Shown here: positions 23,172 to 32,216 of the stretch, one piece after another
Numbering within the stretch: the stretch's first letter is position 1
How the letters are laid out: the number at the start of each line of letters is the position of its first letter
Source of the DNA: Bacteroidaceae bacterium
Lineage (GTDB): Bacteria > Bacteroidota > Bacteroidia > Bacteroidales > Bacteroidaceae
Length of the DNA: 41,399 nt
Assembly (NCBI GenBank): GCA_024398405.1
Contig: JAKSJE010000010.1
Span: forward strand, 1-41,399
Reading direction: 5' to 3'
The notes under the pieces: model-generated
Told to the model about the DNA's origin: nothing
What the model saw: only the letters and a program-made list of their open reading frames with translations
Database searches by the model: none
Position numbers and translations under genes: made by a program

Positions 23172-23834
23172 CTACCATGAGACAGGCTCTATGCCTTTGC
23201 TTCTGAGATAGTCGTTGGCAAGTGAGAAGTGATGGTTTCCGAAGAACCCACGATAAGCGGAGAGTGGAGAAGGATGCGCGGAACGGAGTACGAGATGTCT
23301 CGTCTGATCAATAAGAGGAATTTTGCTCTGCGCATACCCACCCCAGAGGATGAACACGAGGTTCTCTTTGTTCTTGCTGAGTATGCGAATCACGGCGTCA
23401 GTGAATTCCTCCCAGCCTTTGTGCTGATGGCTGGCAGCCTGGTGCTCGCGGACCGTGAGGGTGGCGTTGAGAAGGAGTACGCCTTGCCGTGCCCATCGGG
23501 TGAGATTGCCGCTCCGGGGTACGGGAATGCCGAGGTCGGACTCAATCTCCTTGAAAATATTCGCCAGTGAAGGGGGAAAAGGAACGCCATCGTTCACGGA
23601 GAAGCACAATCCATGAGCCTGACCTGGCTCATGATAGGGGTCCTGGCCGAGCATGACTACCTTGACATTATGAAATGGCGTGGTGTCGAAGGCGTTGAAG
23701 ATGAGGCTGCCTGGAGGATAACATCTTGTGCGTGAATACTCCTGACGGACGAATTCAATGAGAGAACGGAAATATGGTTTCTCGAACTCGTCCTGAAGCC
23801 AAGGTAGCCAACTTTCCTCTATCTTGACGCTCAT
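23172..23834 (-). CDS. ung: Uracil-DNA glycosylase (family 1)
   Basis: Removes uracil from DNA to start base-excision repair. The 220-residue product is of normal length with all family 1 motifs: the water-activating GQDPYH (D65, H68) in [34 protein letters not shown], and the leucine loop [13 protein letters not shown] with its catalytic His. The ATG overlaps the ABC ATPase stop by 4 bases (ATGA), so it is translated from a transcript with the transporter, with no evident functional link. Confidence 0.97.
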   Translation of the reverse strand: MSVKIEESWLPWLQDEFEKPYFRSLIEFVRQEYSRTRCYPPGSLIFNAFDTTPFHNVKVVMLGQDPYHEPGQAHGLCFSVNDGVPFPPSLANIFKEIESDLGIPVPRSGNLTRWARQGVLLLNATLTVREHQAASHQHKGWEEFTDAVIRILSKNKENLVFILWGGYAQSKIPLIDQTRHLVLRSAHPSPLSAYRGFFGNHHFSLANDYLRSKGIEPVSW

Positions 23835-24571
23835 GGCTGGGTTTCGTGATGAAGACCACGTTCAAAATACTCGGAGAGTTCCGTGTTGAGATTCTCGTAA
23901 TCCTTGCTGTAGTCCTTGATTATGACGCCGTGCTCGAGAAGAGTCACACGTGAGCATATGTCAATGGTATGTGACAGATTATGACTCGACACGACGATTG
24001 TCGCACCGGTCTTCTTGTTATAATCCTCAAGGATGTATTTCGTAGCCAACTGACTGGACGGATCAAGGAAATTGAACGGTTCGTCCAGTATGATGAGCCC
24101 TGGGTTATGGAGCATTGCGGAGATGATGCCGACCTTCTGTTTGTTGCCGGCTGAGAGGTTGCGGATCAGTTTGTTCTGCCCCATCACCTCACCGTTCATC
24201 AGGTCACCAAACTGGCGAAGACGGTCGTCGAGCTCATCCTTGGAAAGCCTGTTCACCTTGGCGATAAAAGAGAAATACTCCTCAGGCGTGAGGTAGTCAA
24301 TCAGGAAGCCATTGTCTATGTAGGAGCCTGTGTATGACTTCCAGTCTTCGCAACGAGAGGTTACGAAGTCTCCGATTCTGCACTCACCGTAGTCGGGCTT
24401 GAGGAGGTCGAGCAGAACACGGAACATCGTAGTCTTTCCTGCGCCATTGTTACCAACAAGACCTAATATCTCCCCTTCATTGATGTGAAGGCTGTCGATT
24501 GACAGCGCGACTGTCTCGCCGAATGTCTTCTTGACATTATCGAGTTGCACGGAAACCTGCCATGTTTTCAT
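23831..24571 (-). CDS. ABC transporter ATP-binding protein
   Basis: The nucleotide-binding subunit, 246 residues. Walker A is [14 protein letters not shown] (about 38-50), the signature is [11 protein letters not shown], Walker B is [13 protein letters not shown], and the H-loop is VVSSHNLSH. The standard signature LSGGQ is replaced by LSAGN, as in the exporter-like ATPases of Bacteroidetes. It overlaps the DUF5687 permease gene by 35 bases and ung by 4. With that permease it likely forms a membrane exporter of unknown substrate. Confidence 0.93.
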   Translation of the reverse strand: MKTWQVSVQLDNVKKTFGETVALSIDSLHINEGEILGLVGNNGAGKTTMFRVLLDLLKPDYGECRIGDFVTSRCEDWKSYTGSYIDNGFLIDYLTPEEYFSFIAKVNRLSKDELDDRLRQFGDLMNGEVMGQNKLIRNLSAGNKQKVGIISAMLHNPGLIILDEPFNFLDPSSQLATKYILEDYNKKTGATIVVSSHNLSHTIDICSRVTLLEHGVIIKDYSKDYENLNTELSEYFERGLHHETQP

Positions 24572-26042
24572 ATCTTCTATTCATAAAACGTTTGTAAATA
24601 TTCTTTAGCCAAAGTGGGTGGGCGATGGTGCCTACCAGTCCTATCGCCGCCATGATGATGCCTGCCATCATGGCGTCAAGGACAATCATCAGTATGTACA
24701 TCAAGCCCATCGGGAAGAAAAGCGCCACCAGTGAAACGATTATCTGTGCTTTGGTGCTTTTGCCTCCTCTCGTCATCTTCTCGTTGAGGTGAACGGTGGT
24801 GTCGTTATAGACTGCCAGTTGGAAGAGGAACGGGAATATGACTCCCATGGAGAAGAAGAAGCATCCGAGTGCCTCGTAAATGGTCATCTTCCCTTCAGCA
24901 AGCGGCATGATGCAGAAAAGGATGGGGAGTATCATCATCATGCAGTTGAAATAGTACTTTGCCTTAAGCAAGGAGAGTACTGACTCCTTGCGGCTCATAA
25001 GACCGTCGATATAGTTGCCCTCAGCGCCCATGACGCTTGTCAGGGTGATAACACCAAGAGCCGAGAAGCAATAGACACATACGAAAGAGCGCATGAACGG
25101 CTGATTGTCGTAAGCGTCGGTGAAGGCGAACAGACTGCAGAGCATGACGGTACAGATGATGCCTGTGATGAACTGCTTCCTGACTACTGCGTTCCTACGG
25201 ATGGACTTGAGCTCGAGTTTGAGATACTCGCCCACTTCACCGAAGCGGTTGAGGAAACTCATCTCTGAGGACTTGACCTTGAGAATCTTCTCCACTCTCG
25301 CAATCTCGTAATAGACAAATCTTTTCTGGAAGCAGCGGTTGACGAAAAAGCATATTGCTATCAATGCCAAAATCGCCAGATATGACAGCACATTGCCATT
25401 AATGCAACCTCTCATAAGGTTTCTGGAGAAATCCATCAGCCATTCGCCTTCCATCATTCCGAGAAAGACCATTGCGGCATATACCGCGATTGGTATTAGC
25501 CAGTATGCGGTGTGGTGGTTAATCAGGGTACGCCAGAAAAGATACCAGTAGGCATTGAGCACGAACATGAGCCATATCCCGAGCATATAGCCGAGGAAGT
25601 TCAGTAAGGTATAGCATGGCAACATCGCGACCGACACAAAACCAAACGGCACAAAGAAGAAAAACCAGAAGAAGTTATAGCCGCAAAGCCCAATCCTGAG
25701 AAGAAAGACATTGTGAAGAAAGTCCTCGGGAATTGGCAACAGTTTGTAGGGGCGGATTTCCTGAGCAGGTGTTTCCTGCATGCCGAAACGAGTGACGAAG
25801 TCAATCATAAGGAATATAATCAACCCACCGTTGATCACATCGTATGGCTCCGTCTTTCCGTCTTCTATCACATTGGCGAAAAGGAATCCGAAGAAAATCA
25901 GATAGCAAGCCCAGAAAGCAATGAATATGTATGTGAATACCTTCATCGCCCGGTTTTTCTCGAACATGGGATGGCGCTTGGCTGCCAGGTTCTTGTTTTT
26001 GTTGATGAGTCGGAAAAGACTCCACACTTCCTTTGATGTCAT
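24537..26042 (-). CDS. DUF5687-family membrane protein, ABC permease
   Basis: A polytopic membrane protein of 501 residues. Hydrophobic segments occur near 38-58, 70-85, 107-135, 140-165, 175-195, 215-235 and, in the C-terminal half, near 290-315, 320-340, 365-385, 395-415, 430-475. A cytoplasmic basic stretch (RVEKILKVKSSEMSFLNRFGEVGEYLKLELKSIRRN) precedes the second half. The DUF5687 family in Bacteroidetes is normally paired with an ABC ATPase, as here with a 35-base overlap. Substrate unknown. It follows trxB by 43 bases. Confidence 0.85.
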   Translation of the reverse strand: MTSKEVWSLFRLINKNKNLAAKRHPMFEKNRAMKVFTYIFIAFWACYLIFFGFLFANVIEDGKTEPYDVINGGLIIFLMIDFVTRFGMQETPAQEIRPYKLLPIPEDFLHNVFLLRIGLCGYNFFWFFFFVPFGFVSVAMLPCYTLLNFLGYMLGIWLMFVLNAYWYLFWRTLINHHTAYWLIPIAVYAAMVFLGMMEGEWLMDFSRNLMRGCINGNVLSYLAILALIAICFFVNRCFQKRFVYYEIARVEKILKVKSSEMSFLNRFGEVGEYLKLELKSIRRNAVVRKQFITGIICTVMLCSLFAFTDAYDNQPFMRSFVCVYCFSALGVITLTSVMGAEGNYIDGLMSRKESVLSLLKAKYYFNCMMMILPILFCIMPLAEGKMTIYEALGCFFFSMGVIFPFLFQLAVYNDTTVHLNEKMTRGGKSTKAQIIVSLVALFFPMGLMYILMIVLDAMMAGIIMAAIGLVGTIAHPLWLKNIYKRFMNRRYENMAGFRATR

Positions 26043-26085
26043 ATACTGAGGTTATTTTTCATCATACTTATGTGTGCCCGCGGCC

Positions 26086-27018
26086 TCATTTTCCCTGAAG
26101 GAATCTTTCGGCTTCCATGGCAGCCTTGCAGCCGGAGCCGGCAGCGACAATGGCCTGACGATAATCAGGGTCGGCAACGTCACCGGCAGCAAAGACACCC
26201 GGTATATTGGTACAAGGGGTGCCGTTCTTCGTCTTTATGTAACCTGACTCATCGGTCTCAATCCACGGTTTGAAGACATCACTGTTCGGTTTATGTCCGA
26301 TGGCAAGGAAGAGCCCGTCAATAGGAAGATCGTAATGACGTTCGTCAGTCTCCCCCTTCCGGAAAACCAGATGTGCGCCTTCGACTCCGTCTTCTCCGTA
26401 AAGTCCTTCTGTGTTGGTCTCATAGAGAATCTCTATCTTCTCGTTCTCCTCAACCCGCTGCTGTAGGATTTTGCTGGCGCGTAGGAATGGTTTCCTTACG
26501 ACGAGATATACTTTCTTTGCGAGTCCGGCAAGGTATATCGCCTCACCACAAGCAGTGTCACCGCCGCCCACTACAGCCACCGTTCGTCTCCTATAGAAGA
26601 ATCCATCGCAAGTGGCACAAGCACTCACGCCCTGTCCCATGTATTTCCGTTCGTCACTGAGTCCAAGAAACTTGGCACTGGCGCCAGTGGCGATAATGAC
26701 AGTATCCGCCTCGACCTGAGTGTCATCGTCGAAAACAAAATGATAAGGAGCGGCGGACAAGTCGCTCTTGACACAAAGATGAGGACGTATCTCGACTCCG
26801 AACCTGACCACCTGCTGACGCATACGTTCCATAAGTTCCTGACCAGATAAAGCATCAGGAAAGCCTGGGAAGTTCTCTACCATGTCGGTAATAGTAAGCT
26901 GACCACCAGGTTGCATACCCTCATACAGTATAGGACCGAGATTTGCCCGGCTTGCATATATTGCCGCTGTGTAGCCAGCCGGTCCGGAACCTATTATCAA
27001 GCACTTTATTCTTTCCAT
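26086..27018 (-). CDS. trxB: Thioredoxin reductase
   Basis: An FAD/NADPH enzyme that keeps thioredoxin reduced. The 310-residue product has the FAD-binding start GSGPAGYTAAIYASRANL, the redox pair C134-C137 in CATCDGFF, the NADPH site VVGGGDTACGEA, and the FAD C-terminal motif GVFAAGDVADPDYRQAIVAAGSG. Normal length and layout. It follows the LolA-like gene with only 3 bases between, so the two share a transcript. Confidence 0.97.
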   Translation of the reverse strand: MERIKCLIIGSGPAGYTAAIYASRANLGPILYEGMQPGGQLTITDMVENFPGFPDALSGQELMERMRQQVVRFGVEIRPHLCVKSDLSAAPYHFVFDDDTQVEADTVIIATGASAKFLGLSDERKYMGQGVSACATCDGFFYRRRTVAVVGGGDTACGEAIYLAGLAKKVYLVVRKPFLRASKILQQRVEENEKIEILYETNTEGLYGEDGVEGAHLVFRKGETDERHYDLPIDGLFLAIGHKPNSDVFKPWIETDESGYIKTKNGTPCTNIPGVFAAGDVADPDYRQAIVAAGSGCKAAMEAERFLQGK

Positions 27019-27021
27019 AAT

Positions 27022-27630
27022 TTATCTTAAATCAATGATTTCCGCTTTAGGATACTTTGTCTTGTCGAACCTGAATGTCGAATCCGGGAATTTCTGACCC
27101 TTATCGTATGATGTCACAGTGACCTCAAGCACCTGATTTCTGTTAGTCGTCACCTTGAGATACTGAGGACGATAGTCGAGTTTCCCCACCCTCACTACGA
27201 TTTTTGCAAGACTTGCCTTTGCGTTGTCTGCGGTGAGTATAACCTCATGATACCGTTCGGTGCTTTTGCCAGCCGAGACCTTGTAGCCTTTCTTATAGAA
27301 GTCGAGGAAATAGTACGGATTGATTTTTGCAAGTTCGCTGCGTGTTGGAACAGTGAGATTGACCTCATCGTTAGTCTTGACGTATGACCAAAGATTCTTT
27401 CCGTCAAACCAAGTAATCAGGTCGCCCATCTGTGAATGGAACCTCCTTCCTGCCATTTTGAGTATGCCTTTATCGGAAGACGAGCCATTAGAGATAGTAT
27501 ATCCGACCATGATTCCTCCATCCTTCTTGACCTGGGCGGAAGCTTTCTTTAGAACGTCTGCGGGCTGTGCATATAGAGACTGTGCGCAGATAAGGAGTGT
27601 GGACAACAGTCCGATAAAAAGTCTTTTCAT
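27022..27630 (-). CDS. LolA-like periplasmic lipoprotein carrier
   Basis: A 202-residue periplasmic protein with a signal peptide (MKRLFIGLLSTLLICAQSLYA). The mature part has the pattern of the LolA/LolB fold: GGIMVGYTISNG, FHSQMGDLITWFDGKNLWSY, and PRSELAKINPYYFLDFY, then repeated beta strands to the end DKTKYPKAEIIDLR. LolA shuttles lipoproteins from the inner to the outer membrane. Bacteroidetes versions are diverged and often lie between ftsK and trxB, as here. Role in lipoprotein transport is inferred from the fold. Confidence 0.83.
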   Translation of the reverse strand: MKRLFIGLLSTLLICAQSLYAQPADVLKKASAQVKKDGGIMVGYTISNGSSSDKGILKMAGRRFHSQMGDLITWFDGKNLWSYVKTNDEVNLTVPTRSELAKINPYYFLDFYKKGYKVSAGKSTERYHEVILTADNAKASLAKIVVRVGKLDYRPQYLKVTTNRNQVLEVTVTSYDKGQKFPDSTFRFDKTKYPKAEIIDLR

Positions 27631-27644
27631 TACCTTTCGTTTAT

Positions 27645-27911
27645 GGTGGGTTCTACAAATTCATTTCTTGCGATTTAGTGGTTTGTTGCGAGCAGGTTGC
27701 TGTGTGGAAGGAGCCCTCAGCCCTAAACAAGGATAAGCGCTCACGCATGTGAGCCTTCAGCCCGATGCAGTCTGAAAGGCTAATCTATTTCTGGTCCATG
27801 GCAAGCGGAGCGACACCCAGGATGCCGGAACAAAGCCAAAAGCGCTGAAAAGAACCATATCACCCATGGTTGTGAATTTATTATTTGTTCGGTGAATTGT
27901 CAGAACCCACC
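27645..27911. repeat. MITE-like 267-base segment with inverted terminal repeats
   Basis: Bounded by GGTGGGTTCTACAAATTCAT (left, 27645-27664; the 32-base copy B runs to 27676) and the inverted copy E GTGAATTGTCAGAACCCACC (right, 27892-27911). The ends pair at most positions, with a short gap around TACA/GACA. Inside lie a strong hairpin GCTCAC-GCAT-GTGAGC (27739-27754), two direct 13-mers GAGCCCTCAGCCC/GAGCCTTCAGCCC (27711 and 27751) and no credible ORF. It fills the 302-base gap between ftsK and the LolA-like gene. Copy A at the window start equals copy B at 31 of 32 bases. Confidence 0.7.
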
Positions 27912-27932
27912 TTATTAACTTCAGAATATGAA

Positions 27933-30545
27933 TCATGACATCAAAGAACTGATCAGTCTGTCAAGTGACACAAAATCCTGTATCAACACTTCACGAGGCT
28001 TCTGACCGACCTGAGGTCCCACCACACCGGCCTTTTCCATCTGATCCATCAGACGCCCTGCCCTGTTGTAGCCAATTGAGAACTGACGTTGGAGCAACGA
28101 GGTGCTGCCCATCTGCTTGCTCACTATCAGTCTGGCACACTCAGCGAACATAGGATCCAGACGGCCCAAATCGTCACCGTCAGAGCCACTGCCACCCTCG
28201 TCACTTTCGGCCACCACTTCAGGAAGGTAGGCTGCATGAGGATAACCTTGTTGGGTACTGATATACCTACAGATTCTTGAGACCTCAGGAGTGTCAATGA
28301 ACGCACACTGCACTCTGACCGGATCTCCACCCTGTAGATAAAGCATATCACCACGACCGATAAGCTGGTTGGCACCCGGACGGTCGAGGATGACACGAGA
28401 GTCCATCATCGCTGCCACACGGAATGCGATACGGGCAGGGAAGTTCGCCTTGATAGTACCGGTGATGATATTCGCAGTCGGTCTCTGAGTCGCTATTATC
28501 ATGTGAATGCCGACGGCACGGGCCAACTGGGCGATGCGACAGATCGGAAGTTCTATTTCCTTTCCTGCTGTCATGATGAGATCACCGAACTCATCGATTA
28601 TGACAACGAAGTATGGCATGAACTCATGACCAACACGAGGATCAAGCTGACGTGACTTGAATTTCTCATTGTACTCCTTGATTGTCCTGACTTGAGCACG
28701 TTTAAGCAGTTCGTACCTATGATCCATCATTTGGCACAGACTGTTCAGAGTCTTGACTACATGCTGCACGTCAGTGATGATAGGCTCATCCTCATCTTCG
28801 AGTTTGGCAAGGAAGTGGTTCTCAATAGGACTGTAGATGCTGAACTCCACTTTCTTTGGATCAACCATGACAATCTTCAGTTCGGAAGGATGTTTCTTAT
28901 AGAGGAGGGATGTCACTATGGCATTCAATCCTACGGACTTACCCATACCGGTGGCACCAGCTACAAGAAGGTGCGGAGCCTTTGCGAGGTCAATCATGAA
29001 CACCTCGTTGGTAATGGTCTTGCCTAAGGCGCAAGGAAGTTCCATGGTTGTCTCCTGGAATTTCTTTGACTCAAGCACACTGTCCATTGAGACGATGTTC
29101 TTACGCTTGTTCGGAACTTCAATACCAATAGTACCTTTCCCTGGTATAGGCGCAATGATACGGATACCTTCGGCAGCAAGGCTGAGCGCAATGTCATCCT
29201 CAAGGTTTCTTATCTTGCTGATGCGCATTCCCTCTGCCGGTGTTATCTCATAGAGCGTAATTGTCGGTCCGATGGTTGCCTTGATGCTGCTGATCTCAAC
29301 GCCAAAACTATGAAGCACCTGAATTATACGGTCTTTATTGGCTTTCTGCTCATCCATATCAATCTGTGCGTCACTGACATCAGGATGATCAAGCAACGAG
29401 AACGGAGGCCTCTGATAGTACTCCAGGTCTTTATGAGGATCATAGGGAGTGGTTGGTTCCTCTTTGGCAGGACTGTCAGGATTGACTACACGTTCTGAGT
29501 CTTTGGGACTTTCTGTGATTGAGAAATCGACAGAGGTTGGTTTGTCCTCATGATTAGTTGACGAAGCTCTCTGTGCTATCTGATCGAAAAGGGCGGCTGT
29601 ATCATCAACAGCGGGTTTCACATCCTGACCGGCAGGAAGATTCTCCTCAGTCTCTGGCTGGACTGGATGCGCTGGTGTTTTGTGCCCAAGGTCACCATCG
29701 CCAGAGCCGAACACGTTGCTGTCCTTATCTCCAGACTCACGAGTGGCATCTTCAATCCACACAAGTTCCCCTGAGTTTTTGTCAACGACACCAGATGGAG
29801 TCAGTTCGTACTCGCATTCATCAACCTTCGGCACAACAACAGGAGCCGCCTGCGTTTTCTCCTCGCCGTGTTCACTCGCCCCTTGGCCAAAATGAATCCG
29901 GTTCTTCAGATACTGCATTCTCAGGGCTTTCCGTATCACAACGATGGTGTTGACACTGAAATAAATGAGGATGAGAATCGCGAAGAGAATCAGAATCTGA
30001 TACAAGCCAGGCTCCCCTACATAAGAAGTGACAGTGTAATCTGTGAACATGCCACTCGCACCGCCTGGTTTTATGTGCGATGTCTTGAACAAAGGAAGAT
30101 TGCTTATCACCGGAGAACCAAGGAAAAGACTTATCCATATCATGCAGATGCCCTGAGTGATAAACTGCCTTATCATTTTGATATTGAAAGCCCCTATCAA
30201 CTTCAATGCCAACATAACCAAAAAGACCGGCACGAAGTAAGATGCCAGACCGAAGCAGTCATTAAGGAAGAAATAGGCCGACTTCGCTCCCCAGAAACCG
30301 CACACGTTCTTGAATTCCGGAACTGGGTTGGCTATGACATCGCCTTTCATGTCATCCAATATGCTGAAGTCATCCGCACCGGAATAGAGATATGAAGTGA
30401 AAGACAACAACAGAAAAATCGCATAGGACAGAACAAGTATGCCAAATACGAACTTTACAATCTGGAACTTTGGTATGTCTGGCTCTGTTTTTCCTGTTTT
30501 GACTTTTCGAGTATTATATTTTGACTTTGATTTTGTTGCGACCAT
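27933..30545 (-). CDS. ftsK: DNA translocase FtsK
   Basis: The septal DNA pump that clears chromosome ends and activates XerCD at dif. The 870-residue product has membrane helices in the first 200 residues (about 33-53, 85-115, 130-150, 180-205), an acidic Pro/Ser linker (230-385), and the motor: beta domain with Walker A GATGMGKS (530-537, K536) and Walker B VVIIDEFGDLIM. The RecA-like core ends with DRPGANQLIGRGDMLY, and the gamma winged helix (QRQFSIGYNRAGRLMDQMEKAGVVGPQ) reads KOPS orientation sites. A -7 element lies at 30584-30591. It heads the minus-strand series with the LolA-like gene, trxB and beyond. Confidence 0.96.
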   Translation of the reverse strand: MVATKSKSKYNTRKVKTGKTEPDIPKFQIVKFVFGILVLSYAIFLLLSFTSYLYSGADDFSILDDMKGDVIANPVPEFKNVCGFWGAKSAYFFLNDCFGLASYFVPVFLVMLALKLIGAFNIKMIRQFITQGICMIWISLFLGSPVISNLPLFKTSHIKPGGASGMFTDYTVTSYVGEPGLYQILILFAILILIYFSVNTIVVIRKALRMQYLKNRIHFGQGASEHGEEKTQAAPVVVPKVDECEYELTPSGVVDKNSGELVWIEDATRESGDKDSNVFGSGDGDLGHKTPAHPVQPETEENLPAGQDVKPAVDDTAALFDQIAQRASSTNHEDKPTSVDFSITESPKDSERVVNPDSPAKEEPTTPYDPHKDLEYYQRPPFSLLDHPDVSDAQIDMDEQKANKDRIIQVLHSFGVEISSIKATIGPTITLYEITPAEGMRISKIRNLEDDIALSLAAEGIRIIAPIPGKGTIGIEVPNKRKNIVSMDSVLESKKFQETTMELPCALGKTITNEVFMIDLAKAPHLLVAGATGMGKSVGLNAIVTSLLYKKHPSELKIVMVDPKKVEFSIYSPIENHFLAKLEDEDEPIITDVQHVVKTLNSLCQMMDHRYELLKRAQVRTIKEYNEKFKSRQLDPRVGHEFMPYFVVIIDEFGDLIMTAGKEIELPICRIAQLARAVGIHMIIATQRPTANIITGTIKANFPARIAFRVAAMMDSRVILDRPGANQLIGRGDMLYLQGGDPVRVQCAFIDTPEVSRICRYISTQQGYPHAAYLPEVVAESDEGGSGSDGDDLGRLDPMFAECARLIVSKQMGSTSLLQRQFSIGYNRAGRLMDQMEKAGVVGPQVGQKPREVLIQDFVSLDRLISSLMS

Positions 30546-30583
30546 TTTTCTCCACTTTATCTACGTATTTCCTAATCGGAGTA

Positions 30584-30614
30584 CAAAATTACACTATTTT
30601 TTTGATATTACCAA
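30584..30614 (-). promoter_or_regulatory. Promoter for ftsK
   Basis: Minus strand: TTGG at 30614-30611, 19 bases, then TAATTTTG at 30591-30584. The start would be near 30579, about 34 bases before the ATG. It overlaps, back to back, the divergent promoter for the small gene at 30661. Confidence 0.65.
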
Positions 30615-30621
30615 CTAATAT

Positions 30622-30652
30622 TTTGCGTTATTACCGTTTTTTCTTAACTTTG
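30622..30652 (+). promoter_or_regulatory. Promoter for the sialic acid operon
   Basis: TTTG at 30622-30625, 19 bases, then TAACTTTG at 30645-30652: an exact -33/-7 pair. The first ATG in frame is at 30661, so the leader would be only a few bases. Confidence 0.75.
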
Positions 30653-30660
30653 CGGTGAAT

Positions 30661-30966
30661 ATGAAGGAACTCTATTACAAACAAATGATTGAAATCCTTA
30701 TGCGAAAGCCTAAGGGGATGCGTCTGTCAGCTATCGTCAAGAACATTTACAACCAAAACGCAGAGTTGTTTTCGTCAGGCGACCTATATGATGAGATATA
30801 CAGAAGCACCTTTCGTTTTCTCTACAGGGAATGCAAGAAAAAGAAGTCTATGTTCTATCATGTTCCAGACAAATGGGGATTCTACGCTATTAGACGAAGA
30901 CAAGCCAAACAACTGTTGCTCAAATTCTCCCAAACAGACGCAACCGACAACCGACAACCAATATGA
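30661..30966 (+). CDS. Small winged-helix-like protein (HARE-HTH-like), first gene of nan operon
   Basis: A basic protein of 101 residues with a layout suggestive of the HARE-HTH fold: an N-terminal helix (KELYYKQMIEILMRKPKG), MRLSAIVKNIYNQNAELF resembling helix 1-2, LYDEIYRSTFRFLYRECKKKKSMFYHV as the recognition region, and PDKWGFYAI as the final wing strand. A GTG at 30655 is also in frame, but it lies within about 3 bases of the -7 element, so the ATG at 30661 is preferred. Its stop overlaps the MFS gene as ATGA, so the two are coupled. A DNA- or RNA-binding role, perhaps regulation of this operon, is inference. Confidence 0.6.
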   Translation: MKELYYKQMIEILMRKPKGMRLSAIVKNIYNQNAELFSSGDLYDEIYRSTFRFLYRECKKKKSMFYHVPDKWGFYAIRRRQAKQLLLKFSQTDATDNRQPI

Positions 30967-32216
30967 ATGCCAAGAAGTTCTATCCGTGGATAGTCGTATC
31001 GCTACTTTGGGTAGTAGCGTTACTGAACTATCTTGACCGCCAGATGCTTTCCACAATGCAGGAAGCCATGAAAGTTGACATTGCGGAACTACGCAAGGCG
31101 GAAGCCTTTGGCGCATTGATGGCCGTATTTCTCTGGATTTATGGCTTTGTGAGTCCTTTTGCGGGCATGGTGGCAGATAAAGTCAGCAGAAAATGGTTAG
31201 TCGTAGGGAGTCTGTTCGTTTGGTCTGCAGTCACACTGTTGATGGGCTACACCACAAACTACACACAGTTGTACTGGCTACGTGCTGTGATGGGTGTCAG
31301 TGAGGCTCTGTACATCCCGTCTGCTCTATCGCTCATCGCAGACTGGCACAGCGGGAAATCGCGTTCCCTTGCCGTGGGTGTCCACACGACTGGGTTGTAT
31401 GTAGGTCAGGCCATCGGGGGATTCGGGGCTGTCGTCGCCGCATCGTTCTCATGGTGTCAGACATTCCATATTTTCGGAATCATCGGAATTCTTTACAGCA
31501 TAGTCCTCATCCTCTTCCTCAAAGAGAAAAGGAGCAGACGGCAGACGGAGACTCCAGCCGAAACCGGAAACAAAAGTGAATCCACCACATCCCATAAGGA
31601 CGGTCTGTTTGCAGGGCTGACCATTATCCTCTCTACGACCGCTTTCTGGGTCCTCTTGTTCTACTTCGTGGCACCGAGCCTGCCGGGATGGGGTATCAGG
31701 AACTGGCTTCCCACCCTGTTTGCATCCAGTCTCGACATACCGATGACAGAGGCAGGGCCCTTGGCCACTATCACGATTGCCGCTTCATCATTCGTCGGGG
31801 TGTTTATCGGTGGGCTCATGTCTGACAGATGGGTGCAGAGGAACATCAAAGGCAGAATATACACGAGTGCTATTGGTTTGTTCCTTACAATACCGGCACT
31901 GCTTCTGATCGGTCTTGGACATAGTCTTCACGCTGTGCTTTCCGCTGGCATTCTGTTCGGAATCGGATATGGTATGTTCGACACCAACAACATGCCGATA
32001 CTCTGCCAGTTCATATCAACCCGTCACCGTGCCACCGCATACGGCGTAATGAATATGATGGGGGTTTTCGCCGGAGCAGCGGTCACCACTCTCATGGGCA
32101 GATGGAGCGATGACGGCAATCTCGGAGCGAGTTTCGCATGGCTGGCAGTTCCATTGGTAATCGCATTGTTACTTCAAATCATAATTCTCAAACCAAAGAC
32201 AGACAACATACAATGA
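30963..32216 (+). CDS. MFS transporter, probable sialic acid carrier (NanT-like)
   Basis: A 12-helix major facilitator of 417 residues. Helix 1 carries LLWVVALLNYLDRQMLSTM; the loop 2-3 motif reads GMVADKVSRKW; a charged cytoplasmic loop (KEKRSRRQTETPAETGNKSE) lies near 190-215 in the middle; and the second half has GGLMSDRWVQRNIKGR. The Neu5Ac assignment rests on context: NanA starts at its stop codon (ATGA), followed by the epimerase and NanM. The family (anion:cation symporter-like) also carries hexuronates. Sialic acid carriers of the MFS type are known in Bacteroides nan loci. Confidence 0.85.
   Translation: MNAKKFYPWIVVSLLWVVALLNYLDRQMLSTMQEAMKVDIAELRKAEAFGALMAVFLWIYGFVSPFAGMVADKVSRKWLVVGSLFVWSAVTLLMGYTTNYTQLYWLRAVMGVSEALYIPSALSLIADWHSGKSRSLAVGVHTTGLYVGQAIGGFGAVVAASFSWCQTFHIFGIIGILYSIVLILFLKEKRSRRQTETPAETGNKSESTTSHKDGLFAGLTIILSTTAFWVLLFYFVAPSLPGWGIRNWLPTLFASSLDIPMTEAGPLATITIAASSFVGVFIGGLMSDRWVQRNIKGRIYTSAIGLFLTIPALLLIGLGHSLHAVLSAGILFGIGYGMFDTNNMPILCQFISTRHRATAYGVMNMMGVFAGAAVTTLMGRWSDDGNLGASFAWLAVPLVIALLLQIIILKPKTDNIQ

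Noticed and set aside
27645-27911. Degraded insertion sequence with transposase
   Set aside because: No transposase-like frame on either strand and the length is far too short; MITE-like at most.
29868-30395. 175-codon open frame opposite ftsK
   Set aside because: Shadow of the ftsK membrane region; no promoter, no recognisable fold, and the minus-strand gene is canonical.
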